The notes: generated by a model from the letters alone, not told the origin. Counted from the stretch's first letter, positions 12,003 through 24,520 are shown. The stretch: DNA of 64,000 bases from Talinum fruticosum (GCA_021018815.1 JAITYX010000003.1:14465501-14529500), one strand, 5' to 3'. Program-made: numbers and translations.

Positions 12003-13560
12003 TGAAGACTCGGACATTATACTTACACGTTTCGAGTTCCATCTAGGAATCAGTATAAGAACTCTTCTCTCATATCTTATAAACTTTTCCGAGTGATATA
12101 ACATTTCCTCCGAGTATTATAGAATCTATTATGCTGCTTTCACCTAACTCCGATCGACTCGTAAAGCATACTTCTACATGCCTCTTCACACTCAGCTCCG
12201 AGTCACCCAACACTCGGATATATCGCATATTCAAACACTATCTTTTTTGCGCTTAAACTCGAGTCCGACTTCATGGTTCAGAATTACATTGTTCCAAGTC
12301 AGCCTATTTAGTTTGAATTGTGTTTAGTCTAGATCAAGTCTATTTACTCGATATTCTTTATCTCGACTTGATTATCCTCTAGACTGACTAAAATTGAATT
12401 TGAGTTTCATGGATATTAGACTTAGAAAATTCCATTTGTTTTCCGACTCGAGTAATTAGTCACTTAATTATTTTAATTATATTATTATCTATGCCTAATC
12501 TTGGACCAAAGTATTTTATACTTTGAGAACCAAATTGATTTACTTTTGGTTATTCAAACGAGGCTATCCTAAATTTGAATCACAAAAGTAACCGGCTTTA
12601 AAACGTCAAATCACCAACAGACAAGGCTTTTTCCACCTCTAACCTAGCCCCGGACACCGTGTCGGATTGTCTGTTTCCAAAATTGGAAATCTGCAACACC
12701 AAGCTCAACGGTGGTTTCCACCTTATGTTTCAAGACACCACCAGTTGTTTTAGGACTTCCAAAGGAGTCAACAACCATTGGTCAACGTTCATATCTCAAC
12801 GAATATTTTCCGAGTGACTCAAAAATCCTTTACAACGGTCACAAAGGACCTCCAAGTCGGAAGATGGACACAACGGCTAAGTCTGCTTGGTCATCTATAT
12901 ATAGAAGTCAACTTTCAAGACTTAAAGAATTGCCAAATCTATTGTTAATACACATACTTGATCAAAAGTCATTGTATTCATTCCCAATTTTCTACTTACA
13001 ACTCCAATTCTATATTTCATAACTTTCGAGTCGTAAGGTCTTGTACTCGACTACAAACACTTTTTTTCTTACTGTCTAACTAAGGTCCCTTGACTCGAGC
13101 TGTAAGGGTTAACTCAGCTCAATTGTCCCTAACTGTAAGGGTGATTTCAGTTAGGAAGTACTAGATCGGATAAGGTAATTTATGAGTCTAGGAAAACCTT
13201 TTAAGGAGTTGTCTAAGGGAGCAACTAAGGTTAAGTCAGCCTACCGTATTTTGTGGACTCAAAATAGTTGATTCGACTTCGTGCTTGGATTAGCACGGTC
13301 CGTGGTTTTCTACCTCAGGAGGGTTTCCACGTACTTTCCGAGTTATTACTTTTCCGAGTACATTCTAGACTCGGACAGCTTTGAATCTCGTTTAATCTGC
13401 TTCTTCACTCGCTTCTGAATTCCGAGTTTATGCTTTCCGAGTGTATCCTTGCGGCTCACTCACATCAGATCCTTCTTTGCTTTAATTTTCAAGCAAGTTT
13501 CCTCATCACCCTATTCACACCCCTCTAGGGTGATTTATACTCTCTAAGAGCAAACCTTCA
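12003..13560 (+). repeat. Element D 5' LTR
   Basis: TGAAG...CTTCA, 1558 bases, collinear with 28541-30126. TATA box TATATATA at 12896-12903; AACGG-type words at about 12707, 12834 and 12871 lie upstream. The 3' end abuts the primer-binding site at 13562. Confidence 0.92.
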
Positions 13561-13561
13561 A

Positions 13562-13574
13562 TTGGTATCGAGCC
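13562..13574 (+). promoter_or_regulatory. Element D primer-binding site
   Basis: TTGGTATCGAGCC directly after the LTR. Compared with the initiator tRNA-Met complement it reads TCGAG where TCAGAG is expected. The same one-base-short form occurs in E (19306) and, on the minus strand, in G. Confidence 0.85.
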
Positions 13575-13620
13575 TAGCCTTTCGTAAAAGGATGTAACCG
13601 TCCAAAGGTCTAAAGATCAA

Positions 13621-13790
13621 ATGGCTCAAAACAACGGAGAGGTCGATGAAGGAAGGTCTTCCAGCAGACCACCAAAGTTCAAAGGATCTAACTTTGTGCA
13701 CCGGACTCCAAATTCATTCAAATCGAGTTCCGAAAAACCTTCTTCCCGAGAAAAGGACCACAAGTAAAGGGTGTTACTCGGGTTCGTTAG
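13621..13790 (+). pseudogene. Element D, gag remnant
   Basis: Only about 26 N-terminal codons remain (MAQNNGEVDEGRSSSRPPKF is readable from ATG 13621). At about 13700 the sequence jumps to the last part of gag (the counterpart of IQIWVPK, here near 13720-13745), removing roughly 1.4 kb compared with element E, including the UBN2-like core and zinc knuckle. Because the gag end and protease follow, the deletion is internal. D is thus gag-less; compare the similar loss in B. Confidence 0.78.
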
Positions 13791-13827
13791 AGGAAGTGAG
13801 AAGGGTTAGTTTGTTTCTATTTTTGCA

Positions 13828-16800
13828 GGCCACTCGTAAAAGATCAAAAGGCCATTGGTACCTGGACAGTGGATGCTCACGCCACATGTCGAGAGACTCG
13901 AGACTCTTTTCTAAGTTAGAAGAGTACAAAGGAGGAAAAGTCACATTTGGAGATGATAGCAAAGGCAAGATAATTGGGATAGGCAAGATTGGAAAGGAAG
14001 GAAATCTGGTCAGCCCTAGTATACCTTGTCAAAGTTAAGTACAACCCGCTTAGCATCTCTCAATTGTGTGATAAAGGTCAAGAGGTAAGATTCACACAAA
14101 CCAACTGTATTATATCCGATGTAGCTACCAAAGAAATCAATTTGTCGGGTAAGAGATCAGCTAATACATACATTATTCCTCTTTCGACCCGAGTCAGAAT
14201 TTATCTTGTTTAAAAGCATCACTTCATGATGATTCATGGACATGGCGTCGTAGATTAGGTCATGATAGCATGCATACAATCAAGAAACCGGCATCTCATG
14301 ATTTAGTCGGAGGATTGTCTAATTGTGCTTTCAAGAAAGACAAAGTTTGTAAAGCTTGCACAAAAGGGAAACAAGTCGATTGTCATTCAAATCCCCGAAG
14401 ACAGCTTCCACATCCAAGGTGCTTGAATTGCTAAATATGGACTTATGTGGTGAAATCCCTATTAAGAGCCTCGGAGGTAAATCATATGTACTTGTTATTG
14501 TTGATGATTACTCAAGATTTACCTGGGTGTGTTTTCTCAAGCACAAAAATGAAGCATTCAAAGAGTTCAGCAAGCTCTGCAGAAAGATCCAAGTTGAGTC
14601 TCGGACTCGGATCTAGAGAATTCGAACCGACCATGGAAGGGAGTTTGACTACTCGAAATTCTCGAGTTTTGCGACAAGACTGGTATCTCTCACAACTTCT
14701 CAGCGCCAAGAACTCCTCAACAAAATGGAGTAGTAGAGAGAAAGAACAGAACTCTCGAAGAACTAGCTAGGACAATGATGATTGAGCACAATCTACCCTA
14801 CTATTTCTAGGCCGAGGCAATCAACACAGCCAACTACACTTTGAACAGATGCCTCATCGGACCCATTTTGAAGAAAACACCGTACGAGCTCTACAAAGGG
14901 AGGAAACCCAACATCTCATACTTTAAACCCTTTGGATGTAAGTGTTTTGTTCACAACAATGGTAAGGATCACCTGACCAAGTTCGATGCTCGGTTAGATG
15001 AAGGTATTTTTCTGGGTTATTCATCTCATAGTAAAGCTTATCGCATTTTCAATAAGAGAACTAACAAAGTGGAAGAAAGCATCCACGTTGTGTTTGATGA
15101 GCTTTAACAGGAAAAACCAAGTGAGTCAACATTCTCGGACCTAAAGCTCAGCAGAAGTGATGATCATGATGAAAATGAGCCTATCATGAATCAAACCCAA
15201 CCAGTCAGAATGAAGTCACTCGAACTTAGTGACTCGGAATGAGACAACTCAAGAACCCGATCGGAATGATGAAGGACAAACCGATGAACAAGTTCACTCA
15301 AAATAAACCTATGAAGATCAACCAATTCAGCCTACAGATCTGGTGAATCGAGGAGAGGTAGAGCATTTAAGTATGCTTCTTGTCATCCACTAGAAAACAT
15401 ATTATCCGATATAAACAAGTAGGGTAAGAACTCATTCCTCTCTTCGGAATCTATGTGCATTCACTGCATTCATTTCATTAATCGAACCCAAATATCCACT
15501 AGAGGCCCTAAATGAACCTGAATGGGTAGAGGCCATGCAAGAGGAACTCAATCAATTCGAAAGAAACCAAGTTTGGACTCTAACCAAATGACCTTCCGAC
15601 CACCCAGTCATAGGTACCAAATGGGTTTTCAAGAACAAACTGGATGAAGGTGGGTTGGTAGTCAGAAATAAGGCTAGACTTGTGGCTCAAGGTTACAATC
15701 AGGAAGAAGGGATTGATTGTGGTGAAACATTTACACCTGTTGCAGAATTGAAGCCATTAGAATCCTGTTAGCATTTGTATCTAGCATGAATATAAAGTTA
15801 TATCAAATGGATGTTAAGTGTGCTTTTCTCAATGGTTTTATCGAAGAGGAAGTCTATGTTGAGCAACCCCTGGATTTGAAAACTCGCATTTTCCAAATCA
15901 TGTTTTCAAACTTCAAAAAGCTCTTTATGGTCTTAAACAAGCTCCCAGAGCTTGGTATGAAAGACTCGAGCAATTTCTTCGTTCAAAATGATTTTAGAAG
16001 AGGTCAGATCGACAAGACTCTCTTTATAAAAACTAAGGGGAAAGATTTCCTTATCGCTCGGATCTATGTTGATGACATAATTTTTGGAGTTACTAATGAA
16101 ATTCCGTGTCGAGATTTTTCTGAGTTAATGAGACAGGAATTTCAAATGAGTATGATGGGAGAACTCAATTTCTTCCTTGGTCTACAAATCAAGCAAGACA
16201 AAAATGGAATCTATGTCCATCAATCAATGTACACCAATGAGCTGCTGAAAAAGTACAAACTTCAAGATTCGAAGCATGCAAAGAACACCCATGAGCAGAT
16301 AGCATAAAATCGGACTCGGACGAAAAAGGTAAAGTAATAGATCAAAAACTCTATCGAGGTATGATTGGATCTTTGTTATATCTTACATCCAAGTAGACCA
16401 CATATAATGATTAGTGTCTGTCTATGTGCAAGATTCCAAGCTAATCCAAAAGAATCACATCTTATTGCGATGAAGAGAATATTTAGATATCTTACGAGGA
16501 CTCGTAATTTAGGTCTATGGTACTCCGGAGACTCAGAACTGACTCTCACCGGATACTCGGATGCTGATTACGCTAGATACAAAGTTGATAGAAAGAGAAC
16601 TTAAGGGGCGTGCCAATTTCTAGGTCAATCCTTAATATCTTGGCACTCAAAGAAGCAAAACTCACTAGCTTTATCAACTGCCGAAGCCGAGTATATTGCA
16701 GCTGGAGCATGTTGTGCTCAGATTTTATGGATAAAGCAACACTTGAAAGACCTTAGACTTTCTTTCAAATCAGTGCCAATGAAGTGTGATAATCGAGTGC

Positions 16801-17007
16801 AATCAGCATCACCAAAAATCCGGTTCAAGCACTAAAAATGAAACACATTGAGGTCGGTATCATTTCTTAAGAGACCATTCCGAGAAAGGAGATATTGAAC
16901 TCGAATTCATTCCTACCAATCTTAAATTGGCTGATATGTTTACTAAGCCGCTTAGTGTGGATCAGTTTTGCTTCATTAGGAATGAGCTTGGTATGTTAAA
17001 TGCATAA
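13828..17007 (+). pseudogene. Element D, pol (protease, integrase, RT, RNase H)
   Basis: Best-preserved protease of the window: YLDSGCSRHMSRD near 13858-13896 keeps the catalytic DSG. Next come the pre-integrase domain (about 14200-14400), integrase (VLELLNMDLCGEIPIKSLGG, VDDYSRFTWVCFLKHKNEAF; 14356-14616), its C-terminal part (14841-15107), RT from about 15500 ([35 protein letters not shown], with intact YVDD near 16069), and RNase H (16365-17007; YSDADYARYKVDRK, ALSTAEAEYIAAGACCAQIL). Stop codon TAA at 17005-17007. At least eight frameshifts or stops. Several are one-base gains at CTG/CAG sites, such as gactcgag at about 15962. Pol of this kind is made as a polyprotein; no intact frame survives. 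Confidence 0.9.
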
Positions 17008-17191
17008 TTATGTGTTTTCTATATGAGAATCTCATTGCATGATTATGTGTTATGTGTTTACAATTCGTTAATAGCCATTAGTTCAGTTGATTCAATGATA
17101 CTGAGTCGATAGTTATGATTTATTTCCAATTTCGAGTCACTCGTAAACCTAGCTGAGTCGACTCAAACTTTGAGAAAAATGGACATCAAAC

Positions 17192-17227
17192 TTCGAAATC
17201 ATCTCTAGACAAGTGGAGAATTTCGAA
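17192..17227 (+). ncRNA. Conserved 36-nt hairpin between pol and ORF3 (element D)
   Basis: Arms TTCGAAAT (17192-17199) and ATTTCGAA (17220-17227) pair perfectly; after a CA bulge an inner stem TCTCT/GGAGA encloses an eight-base loop. The same hairpin recurs in C, E, F, G and near 39173, with compensatory arm changes. It lies about 190 bases after the pol stop and about 180 bases before the ORF3 TATA box. Function unknown; classed as a structured RNA candidate by inference. Confidence 0.6.
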
Positions 17228-17406
17228 TTTGTTTTCAAAATCTTTCATTTTCTCTTTCTCTCTCGCGCACCATGATGAGACAACTAGTCGTTGAGAGACA
17301 AACCGCTGGAATTCTAACCGTTGAGGAGAGAACCGTCATACCGGTCCGAGGTGACTGCTCGAAAGAGTTGAGTCGGAATGGATACTCGAAGGACGTTTAT
17401 TTTTCT

Positions 17407-17414
17407 TATAAATA
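17407..17414 (+). promoter_or_regulatory. Putative internal TATA box for ORF3 (element D)
   Basis: TATAAATA followed by GCGCC, then about 250 bases of CT-rich leader before the ORF3 ATG at 17666. Equivalent boxes occur at 34294, 39392 and 45119 (minus). Upstream at about 17316 is CCGTTG (AACGG on the other strand), a word also repeated upstream of the LTR TATA box. Promoter activity is inferred from position and conservation only. Confidence 0.55.
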
Positions 17415-17665
17415 GCGCCTATTGTCCTTCATTTCCTTACTTTACTCTACACTTACTCTCTCTCTCGAAATCAACTCCTCGCGACCACAATCTCAGTGAC
17501 TAAACGCGACACCCAGTGCTCTCAAGCTTCATGAAGATCATCTCAAGTAAGCTTCGTTGCTCTCAAACTCATTTCTCTTCTACTTTTCCTTTTATCTTTC
17601 ACTCTTTTCGAGTCTTCTTCTCTTCTACTCTCTCTCAAGTTTACCTTGTCTCTTTTCTCACCAAA

Positions 17666-17754
17666 ATGCCGAAAAGAGCGTTCTCACCCCGATTTTCTTA
17701 GTTCCGCCACCAAGAAACCTCGCACCAAAAGCCAAGAAGGCCCCTCAAATTCTA
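17666..17754 (+). pseudogene. Element D, ORF3 5' end (interrupted by element E)
   Basis: ORF3 begins at ATG 17666 (MPKRAFSPRFS) and reads into a segment rich in Lys/Pro (readable as APKAKKAP in another frame). A stop at about 17699 shows decay. Element E cuts the gene at 17754. The other half resumes at 26551-26555, the second copy of the TTCTA duplication. The counterpart in F is continuous here, confirming that the two halves are one gene. See the 26551-28080 entry for content. Confidence 0.75.
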
Positions 17755-19304
17755 TGAAGACTCGAGACCTTGCTCAAAGCATTTCGAGTTACATTACATG
17801 AATTAGGAATAACCATCTCGTATTTATAGAGTTTTGATTCCAAGGCATTCTCTATGTTTTAGAAACTTTTCTGAATGAAATGGTATCTTCTCTAAGTACT
17901 ACAGACTTGCACTACATGTGTTTATTGCGATTCTTTAAGTGACTCAAAAACCGATTCTTTGTTCCGAGTCAAGCATCACTAAGATTTATCGCAGATTGAG
18001 TGGACTAGTGTTTCACCTTCTCTCACTCGGAATCGGCTTCGATTATAAGCTCTATTTCATTAGAGTCAGTACCTCTAGTCTGTTTCATACTTAGTCTATA
18101 TCCAATTATCTCACTCGATATTCTTTACTCATCCTTATCTATCGCTTAGACTAAGTCGGATGGAATTTTGAGTTATATAGTTATTAGACTCGGAATATTC
18201 CACTTCTCTTCGACTCGGATAATTAGTTAATTAATTATCACAATTATTTTATTATCTCGTGTCTAATCTTGGACCAAAGTATTTCATACCTTGAGAACCA
18301 AAATTGCTTTACTTTTGTAGGTTATTCAAACGAGTATACACTTTTCAAATCACAAAAGTAACCTAGCTTCAAAACGTCAAATCACCAGGCAGACATGGCT
18401 TTTCACCTTCTCTCGCTCCGAGTCCCGGAAGATAGTGTCGGAGCATGTCTGTTTCAAAAATGGAAAACCGAGACACCAAGCTTAACGGTGGTTTCTACCT
18501 TATCTCTCAAGACACCGCTAGTAGTTTTGGGACTTCCATGAGAGTTAAACAATTGTCCAACGTTCACATTAGAACGGATACTTTTGAGTTACTTAAAAGC
18601 TTCTATCAACGGTCACGAGAGGACTCTCGGTCGGCAGATGAAGATAATGGCTACCCTGCCTGGTCATCTATAAATGGAAGCCACTTCACAAGACTTGAAG
18701 ATTGCCGAACTTATTGTTAATATACGTACTTGTGCACAGTCTTTGTATTCATTCTCAATCTTCTACTTACAACTCCTATTCCGTAATTCATTACCTTCCG
18801 AGTTGTAAGGTCTTGTACTCGATTACAAACTCTTTCTTACTTTCTTTGTAAGGTCCCTTGACTAAGTTGTAAGGGTGAACTCAACTTAAGTTGTCCCTAG
18901 CTGTAAGGGTTATCTCAGCTAGGAAGTACTAAATCGGATAAGGGAATTTCTTAGTCTAGGAAAACTTGTAAAGAGTTGTCTAAGGGAGCAACTCAAAATA
19001 GTGGATTTGACTTCGTGTCCGGATTGACACGGTCCGTGGTTTTCTCGCCCCAAGAGGGTTTCCACGTAATCTCTAAGTGTTTACTTTCCGAGTTCATTCT
19101 AGACTCGGACTGTCTTAAAGCATTTGCTTTTCTTACCATTTCTATCTCTTCGGTCTTTCCGAGTCTCTACTTTTTTACTCTGTTTTGACTCGGAACCGCA
19201 TTCCGTATTTTACCTGGCAAAAGAGTTTGAATTTCCACAAGATTTCTTCCTCACCCTATTCACCCCCTCTAGGGTTACTCGGACTCTCCTCGAGCTAACC
19301 TTCA
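17755..19304 (+). repeat. Element E 5' LTR
   Basis: TGAAG...CTTCA, 1550 bases. TATA-like box TATAAATG at 18669-18676; the 3' LTR partner has TATAAATA. Relative to the 3' LTR it lacks about 35 bases at about 18994 (after gggagcaactc), which accounts for most of the length difference. Many small differences are CG versus TA swaps, such as actcgg versus actaag. Confidence 0.92.
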
Positions 19305-19305
19305 A

Positions 19306-19318
19306 TTGGTATCGAGCC
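19306..19318 (+). promoter_or_regulatory. Element E primer-binding site
   Basis: TTGGTATCGAGCC adjoining the LTR; initiator tRNA-Met type, one base short compared with the usual complement. Confidence 0.85.
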
Positions 19319-19363
19319 TAGCCTTTTAGAAAGGATCTAACCATCCAAAGGTCTAAAGATCAA

Positions 19364-21119
19364 ATGGCTCGGAACACCGGAGAGTTCGATGAAGGAAGAT
19401 CTTCCAACAGGCCACCAAAATTCAAAGGATCAAACTTTGGGCACTTGGAAGAAGCTTATGCAATACTTCCTCATGGATCATGATGAAGATGTATGGGAAA
19501 TCATACGACAAGGAAACCACATTCCAATGAAGACAGAGGAATTCAGAATCATTCCCAAGACAAAGGCTGAATTCACTCCAAGCGAAGGAGAGAATTTTAG
19601 GAAGAACTTCAAGGCAATGAACATTTTGATGTGTGCCATCAGCTCGGAGGAATACAATCATGTGTCCGGCTGTGACACAACAAAAGAAGTGTGGGATACA
19701 CTCGGTCAACACTTATGAAGGCACAAGCCAGGTCGGACAAGCGAAGATTAGTCAATATCTTCACAAATACGAGCTATTCAAGATGGAGTCGGAAGAAAAT
19801 ATCACTCGGATGTTCATCCGGTTCATTGAGATTACCAACAATCTCAAGTCTTTAGGTAAGAAAATCACACGCGAGGAAATGTGCGGAAAGATACTCGAAG
19901 TCCGCCCAAAAGAAGATGGGGTCCGAAGGTGACTGCCATAGAGGAGGCTCGGAACCTCTCACTCTTAAAGCCGAGACGAGCTCATCGGAAATCTTCTAAC
20001 ACACGAAATCCATCTAGAAGAAGAGGATGCTAAGGGCGGTTCCAAAAAGAACATAGCACTGAAAGCCTCGGAATCTAAAGAAGCAAATCCGAGCTCATCC
20101 GACTCGAAGACGATCCCATGGTACTCATTGCAAGAGGCTTCAAGAGAATAATGAAGCATAAAAGATGGGACAAAAGGCTAAAGGAAGAATTCTACAAGAA
20201 AGATAAAAGAGACGAGAAAAGGTAAGTATTCTTCTCCCTCAAAGTTATCTTTATTTAAGAATTACGGGTGTTTCGAGTGTGGCAGAGAAAGACCACATAG
20301 TCAAGGATTATCCGAAGAGAAAAAGGGATAGAAAGAAGAAGAAGGCCATGATTGCAACATGGAGCAATGAGGACTTATCACAAGATGACGAGGACTCAAA
20401 CGACTCGAAGTGTTTAATGGCAATGTCTGACTCGGAAGCTGAAAGAGAGTCGGACTCGGACTCGAACAATGAGGAAACTAATCCTCAAGAGGTAATTGAC
20501 TATTTCCTCAAATTTTCCAAAGTTGATTTAGCTAAATACATTTTTACTTGGGAAGAAAAGTCCAATTCGACTCTTCCCATTTCAAAGAACAACTTGAGTC
20601 AATTTCTTCGAGAGCACTTCTTTGAAAAACGAATTGAAAAAGCTGAGACCGACACTCGGAGAACTCGAGACTAGTGCTCGAACTAATGAGACCGAGTCTA
20701 AGTTACCGAGGAAAAAAATGAGCAACTAAAACGAAGCTCACCGAGTCTCAAGATCTGATTTTAAAATTTACTCAAGGTCGGAAAAACCTTAACATGCTCT
20801 TAGGATCATAATGTGTCTCCTTTCAAAAAGAAGGTCTTGGTTTGAACAAAGAAGAGGAATCCAATTCTGCTCGGATCTATTTAAAAATGATTCCGAACCG
20901 TGAAGTTTAGGAAAGCTGAGCATGGTCCCATTCACGGAAATGAAGGGAGGACTAAGCCCAAAACTATTTACAAAAAGAAACCATTCTCTCCTATTTCAAA
21001 AGGAAAAGGTTTCAAAAAGAAAGAGATACGGACTCGGAATCGGACAAAACCCAAAGTCATTCAAATCTGGGTTCCAAAACACCTTCTTCCTCGAAAAGGA
21101 CTACGAGTAAGGAATGTTA
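19364..21119 (+). pseudogene. Element E, gag (most complete in window)
   Basis: Gag in its full order from ATG 19364: N-terminus MARNTGEFDEGRSSNRPPKF; a frameshift near 19436; UBN2-like core (FLMDHDEDVWEII, KNFKAMNILMCAISSEEYN; 19440-19720); a tetramer-like middle part (ISQYLHKYELFKMESEENIT, RMFIRFIEITNNL; to about 19930); basic region; zinc knuckle near 20272-20320 (C-F-E-C-G...H-I-V-K-D, last Cys now Tyr and the frame shifted inside); acidic segment (MAMSDSEAERESDSD; 20390-20470); leucine-rich part; and the closing motif IQIWVPKHLLP (21059-21095). Gag packages element RNA. At least five frameshifts remain. Length is about that expected for a SIRE/Tork-type gag of roughly 580 residues. Confidence 0.88.
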
Positions 21120-24100
21120 CTTGGGTTCGTTAGAGGAAGTGAGAAGGGTTAGATTCTCTCTATTTTGCAGGTCACTCGAAAAGATCAAAAGGACACTCGG
21201 TACCATGACGGTGGATGTTCACGCCACATGTCGGGAGATGCGGGACTCTTTTACGAGTTGGAAAGACATGAAGGAGGAAAGGTCACATTTGGAGATGATA
21301 GCAAAGGCAAGATAGTGGGGATTGGCAAGATTAGAAAAGGAAGAAATCTGGTCACTCCAGTCTACCTTGTCAAAGGATTAAAATTTAATCTACTCGAAGC
21401 ATCTCCCAATTGTACGATAAAGGTGAAGAGGTAAGATTCACTCGGACCAACTGCTACATTTCGATGTTACTACCAAAGAGATCAAGCTTTCGGGTAAGAG
21501 ATCCGGTAATACTTACATCATTCCTCTTTCCGACCCAAGTCAGAATTTATCTTGTTTAAAAGCATCTCTCCATGATGATTCATGGACTTGGCATCGTAGA
21601 TTAGGACATATTAGCATGCATACAATCAAAAAATTGGCATCTCATAGTCCAGTTAGGGGTCTACCTAACCGTGTTTTTGAGAAAAATAAAGTTTGTGAAG
21701 CATCCATCAAAGGGAAACAAGTCGGATCTTCATTCAAATCTCCGAAGACAGTTTCCACATCCAAAGTTCTTGAGTTACTGCATATGGACTTATGTGGTAA
21801 AATCCCTGTGAAGAGCCTCGGAGGTAAATCCTACATATTTGTTATTATTGATGATTATTCACGATTTACTCAGGTACGTTTTCTTAAGGACAAGAATGAA
21901 GCTTTCAAGGAGTTCAGCAAGCTCTGCAGAAAAATTCAAGTTGAGTCTCGGACTCGGATCCGGAGGATTGAAACCGACCATGGAAGGGAATTCGACTACT
22001 CGGAATTCTCGAGTTTTGTGACAAAAATGGAATCTCTCACAACGTCTCAGCACCCGAAGTCCTCAACGGAATGGAGTAGTAGAGAGAAAGAACAGAACCC
22101 TTGAAGAAATAGCAAGGACGATGATGATTGAGCACAACTTGCCTTACTATTTCTAGGCAGAGGCGATCAACATAGCCAACTACACCCTGAATAGATGCCT
22201 CATCGGACCCATTCCGAAGAAACCACCTTATGAGCTCTACAAAGGGAAGAAGCCAAATATTTCCTATTTCGGACCATTCAGATGTAAATGCTTCGTTCAC
22301 AACAACGTTAAGGATCACTCGACCAAGTTTGATGCTCGGTTAGACGAAGGTATTTTTCTAGGTTAGTCCTTTCACATAAAAGCTTATCGCATTTTCAATA
22401 AGCGAACTAACAAAGTGGAAGAAAGCATCCACGTAGTGTTTGATGAGCTTGAACAGGAGAAGCCAAGTGAGTCGTCATACTCGGAACCGAAGCCCAATAT
22501 AGATGATGACGAAGCCGAGCCTACAAAGACTCAAACTCAACCTCGCTCGGAATGAAGTCACTCGGAACGAGGAAACTCGGAATGAGACAACTCAAGAGCT
22601 CGCTCGGAACGAACAACTTAATGAAGAGGGTCACTCGGAATAGGCTTCGAAGATCAAGCGGCTCAGCCCACAAATCTCCGAATCGAGAAGCTGGTAAAGC
22701 ATTAAAATTTACTTCCGAGTCATCCCCAAGAAAACATAATTTTGAATATCAACGAGTGGGGTAAGAACTCGTTCCTCTCTACATAATCTATGTGCATTCA
22801 CTGCATTCATTTCATTAAACGAACCCAAAAATGCACTAGAGGCCCTTAATGAACCTGAATGGGTAGAGGCCATGCAAGAGGAACTCAATCAATTCGAGAG
22901 AAACCAAGTCCGGACTCGACCAACCGACCTTCGACCAGCCGAGTTATAGGAACCAAATGGGTTTTCAAGAACAAACTGGATGAGGGTGGAGTGGTAGTCG
23001 GAAATAAGGCTAGACTTGTGGCTCAAGGTTACAATCAAGAACAAGGAATTGATTGTGGGGAAACCTTTGCACTCGTAGCCGAATTGAAGCTATCGAATAT
23101 CTGTTGGCATTTGCATCCAGCATGCATATTAAATTATATCAAATGGATGTTAAGTGTGCATTTCTCAATGGTTTTATTGAAGAAGAAGTCTATGTCGAAC
23201 AGCCTCCTGGTTTTGAAAACTAAGAATTTCCAAATCATGTTTTCAAACTTCAAAAGGCTTTCTATGGTCTTAAACAAGCACCTCGAGCCCGGTATGAAAG
23301 ACTCGAGTAGCTTCTTGGTTCTAAATGATTTTAAAAGAGGTCGGATCGACAAGACTCTCTTCATAAAAACTAAGGGGAAAGATTTCCTTATTGTTCAAAT
23401 CTATGTTGATGATATTATCTTCGGTACTACTAAAGAATTTACGTGCCGAGAATTTTCCAGATTGATGAGTCAAGAGTTCCAAATGAGTATGATGGGAGAA
23501 CTCAACTTCTTCCTTGGGTTACAAATCAAACAAGATAAAGATGGAATCTATGTCCATCAATCAAAGTACACCAAGGAACTACTGAAGAAATACAAACTCC
23601 AAGATGCAAAACATGCAGCTACTCCCATGAGGAGTAGTATAAAGCTTGACTCGGACGAGAAAGGTAAAGCAATAGATCGGAAACTTTATCGAGGTATGAT
23701 TGGATCTTTGCTATATCTTACTTCCAGCGAGGCGAGATATAATGTTCGAGTGTTTGCCTATGCGTAAGATTTCAAGCTAACCCAAAAGAATCACATCTCA
23801 CTGCGGTGAAAAGAATATTCGAGATATCTTGCAAGCACTCGGAATTTAGGTCTATGGTATTCCGGAGACTCGGAACCGACTCTTACTTGGATACTCGAGA
23901 CGCGGACTACGCAGGATACAAAGTTGATCGAAAGAGCACATCCGGAGCTTGCCAATTTCAGGGTCAATCCCTAATATCTTGGCACTCAAAGAAGCGAACT
24001 CGGTAGCTCTATCAACTGCTGAAGCTGAATATATTGCAGTCGGAGCTTGTTAGGCTCGGATTCTATGGATTAAGCAACACTTGAAGGATCTTGGACTATT

Positions 24101-24349
24101 CCTCAACTCAATTCCAATCAAGTGTGACAACCAAAGCGCAATCAGCATCACCAAGAATCCTGTCCAAGCACTCAAAAACAAAGCATATCGAGGTCGAGAT
24201 ATCACTTCTTACGTGATCACTCGGAAAAAGGTGATATTAAACTTGAGTTCATTCCTACTAATCTTCAATTAGTTGATATTTTTACTAAGCCTCTTAGTGA
24301 AGATCAGTTTTGCTTTATTCGGAATGAGCTTGGTATGTTAAATGCTTAA
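21120..24349 (+). pseudogene. Element E, pol (protease, integrase, RT, RNase H)
   Basis: Protease region 21165-21434 reads DGGCSRHMSGD, so the DSG site is altered. Pre-integrase and integrase are at 21540-22380 (HTIKKLASHSPVRGLP; VLELLHMDLCGKIPVKSLGG; IDDYSRFTQVRFLKDKNEAF; ETDHGREFDYSEFSSF). Integrase tail and linker follow to about 22790. RT has the longest frame of the window, 22859-23767 (302 codons): VIGTKWVFKNKLDEGG, ARLVAQGYNQEQGIDCGETF, IYVDDIIFGTTKEFTC and FFLGLQIKQDKDGIYVHQSK. In that frame the segment 23080-23340 is shifted relative to other copies, so it is not truly intact. RNase H runs 23800-24349 (ADYAGYKVDRKSTSG; LSTAEAEYIAVGAC; FIRNELGMLNA), stop TAA 24347-24349. Enzymes for particle maturation, integration and reverse transcription. 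Confidence 0.9.
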
Positions 24350-24520
24350 TTATGTGCTATTCTTATTCATTGCATAATTCGTGTTATGTGTTTTCCCTTT
24401 AATAACCATTAGCTTAGTTGATTCGGTGATACTTGGGTTAATAGTTATTTTGTGTTTCTAAGTCACTCGAAACCTATCTCGAGTCAAACTCGGACGTAGA
24501 GAAACTTGGACTTCAAATTT

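Noticed and set aside
13562..13574. Possible tRNA gene at the primer-binding site
   Set aside because: Only the short complement of the tRNA 3' end is present; no cloverleaf or internal promoter boxes.
22859..23767. 302-codon RT frame of E as an intact, active reverse transcriptase
   Set aside because: The middle segment (about 23080-23340) is translated in a shifted frame relative to all other copies, so key residues are missing despite the open frame.
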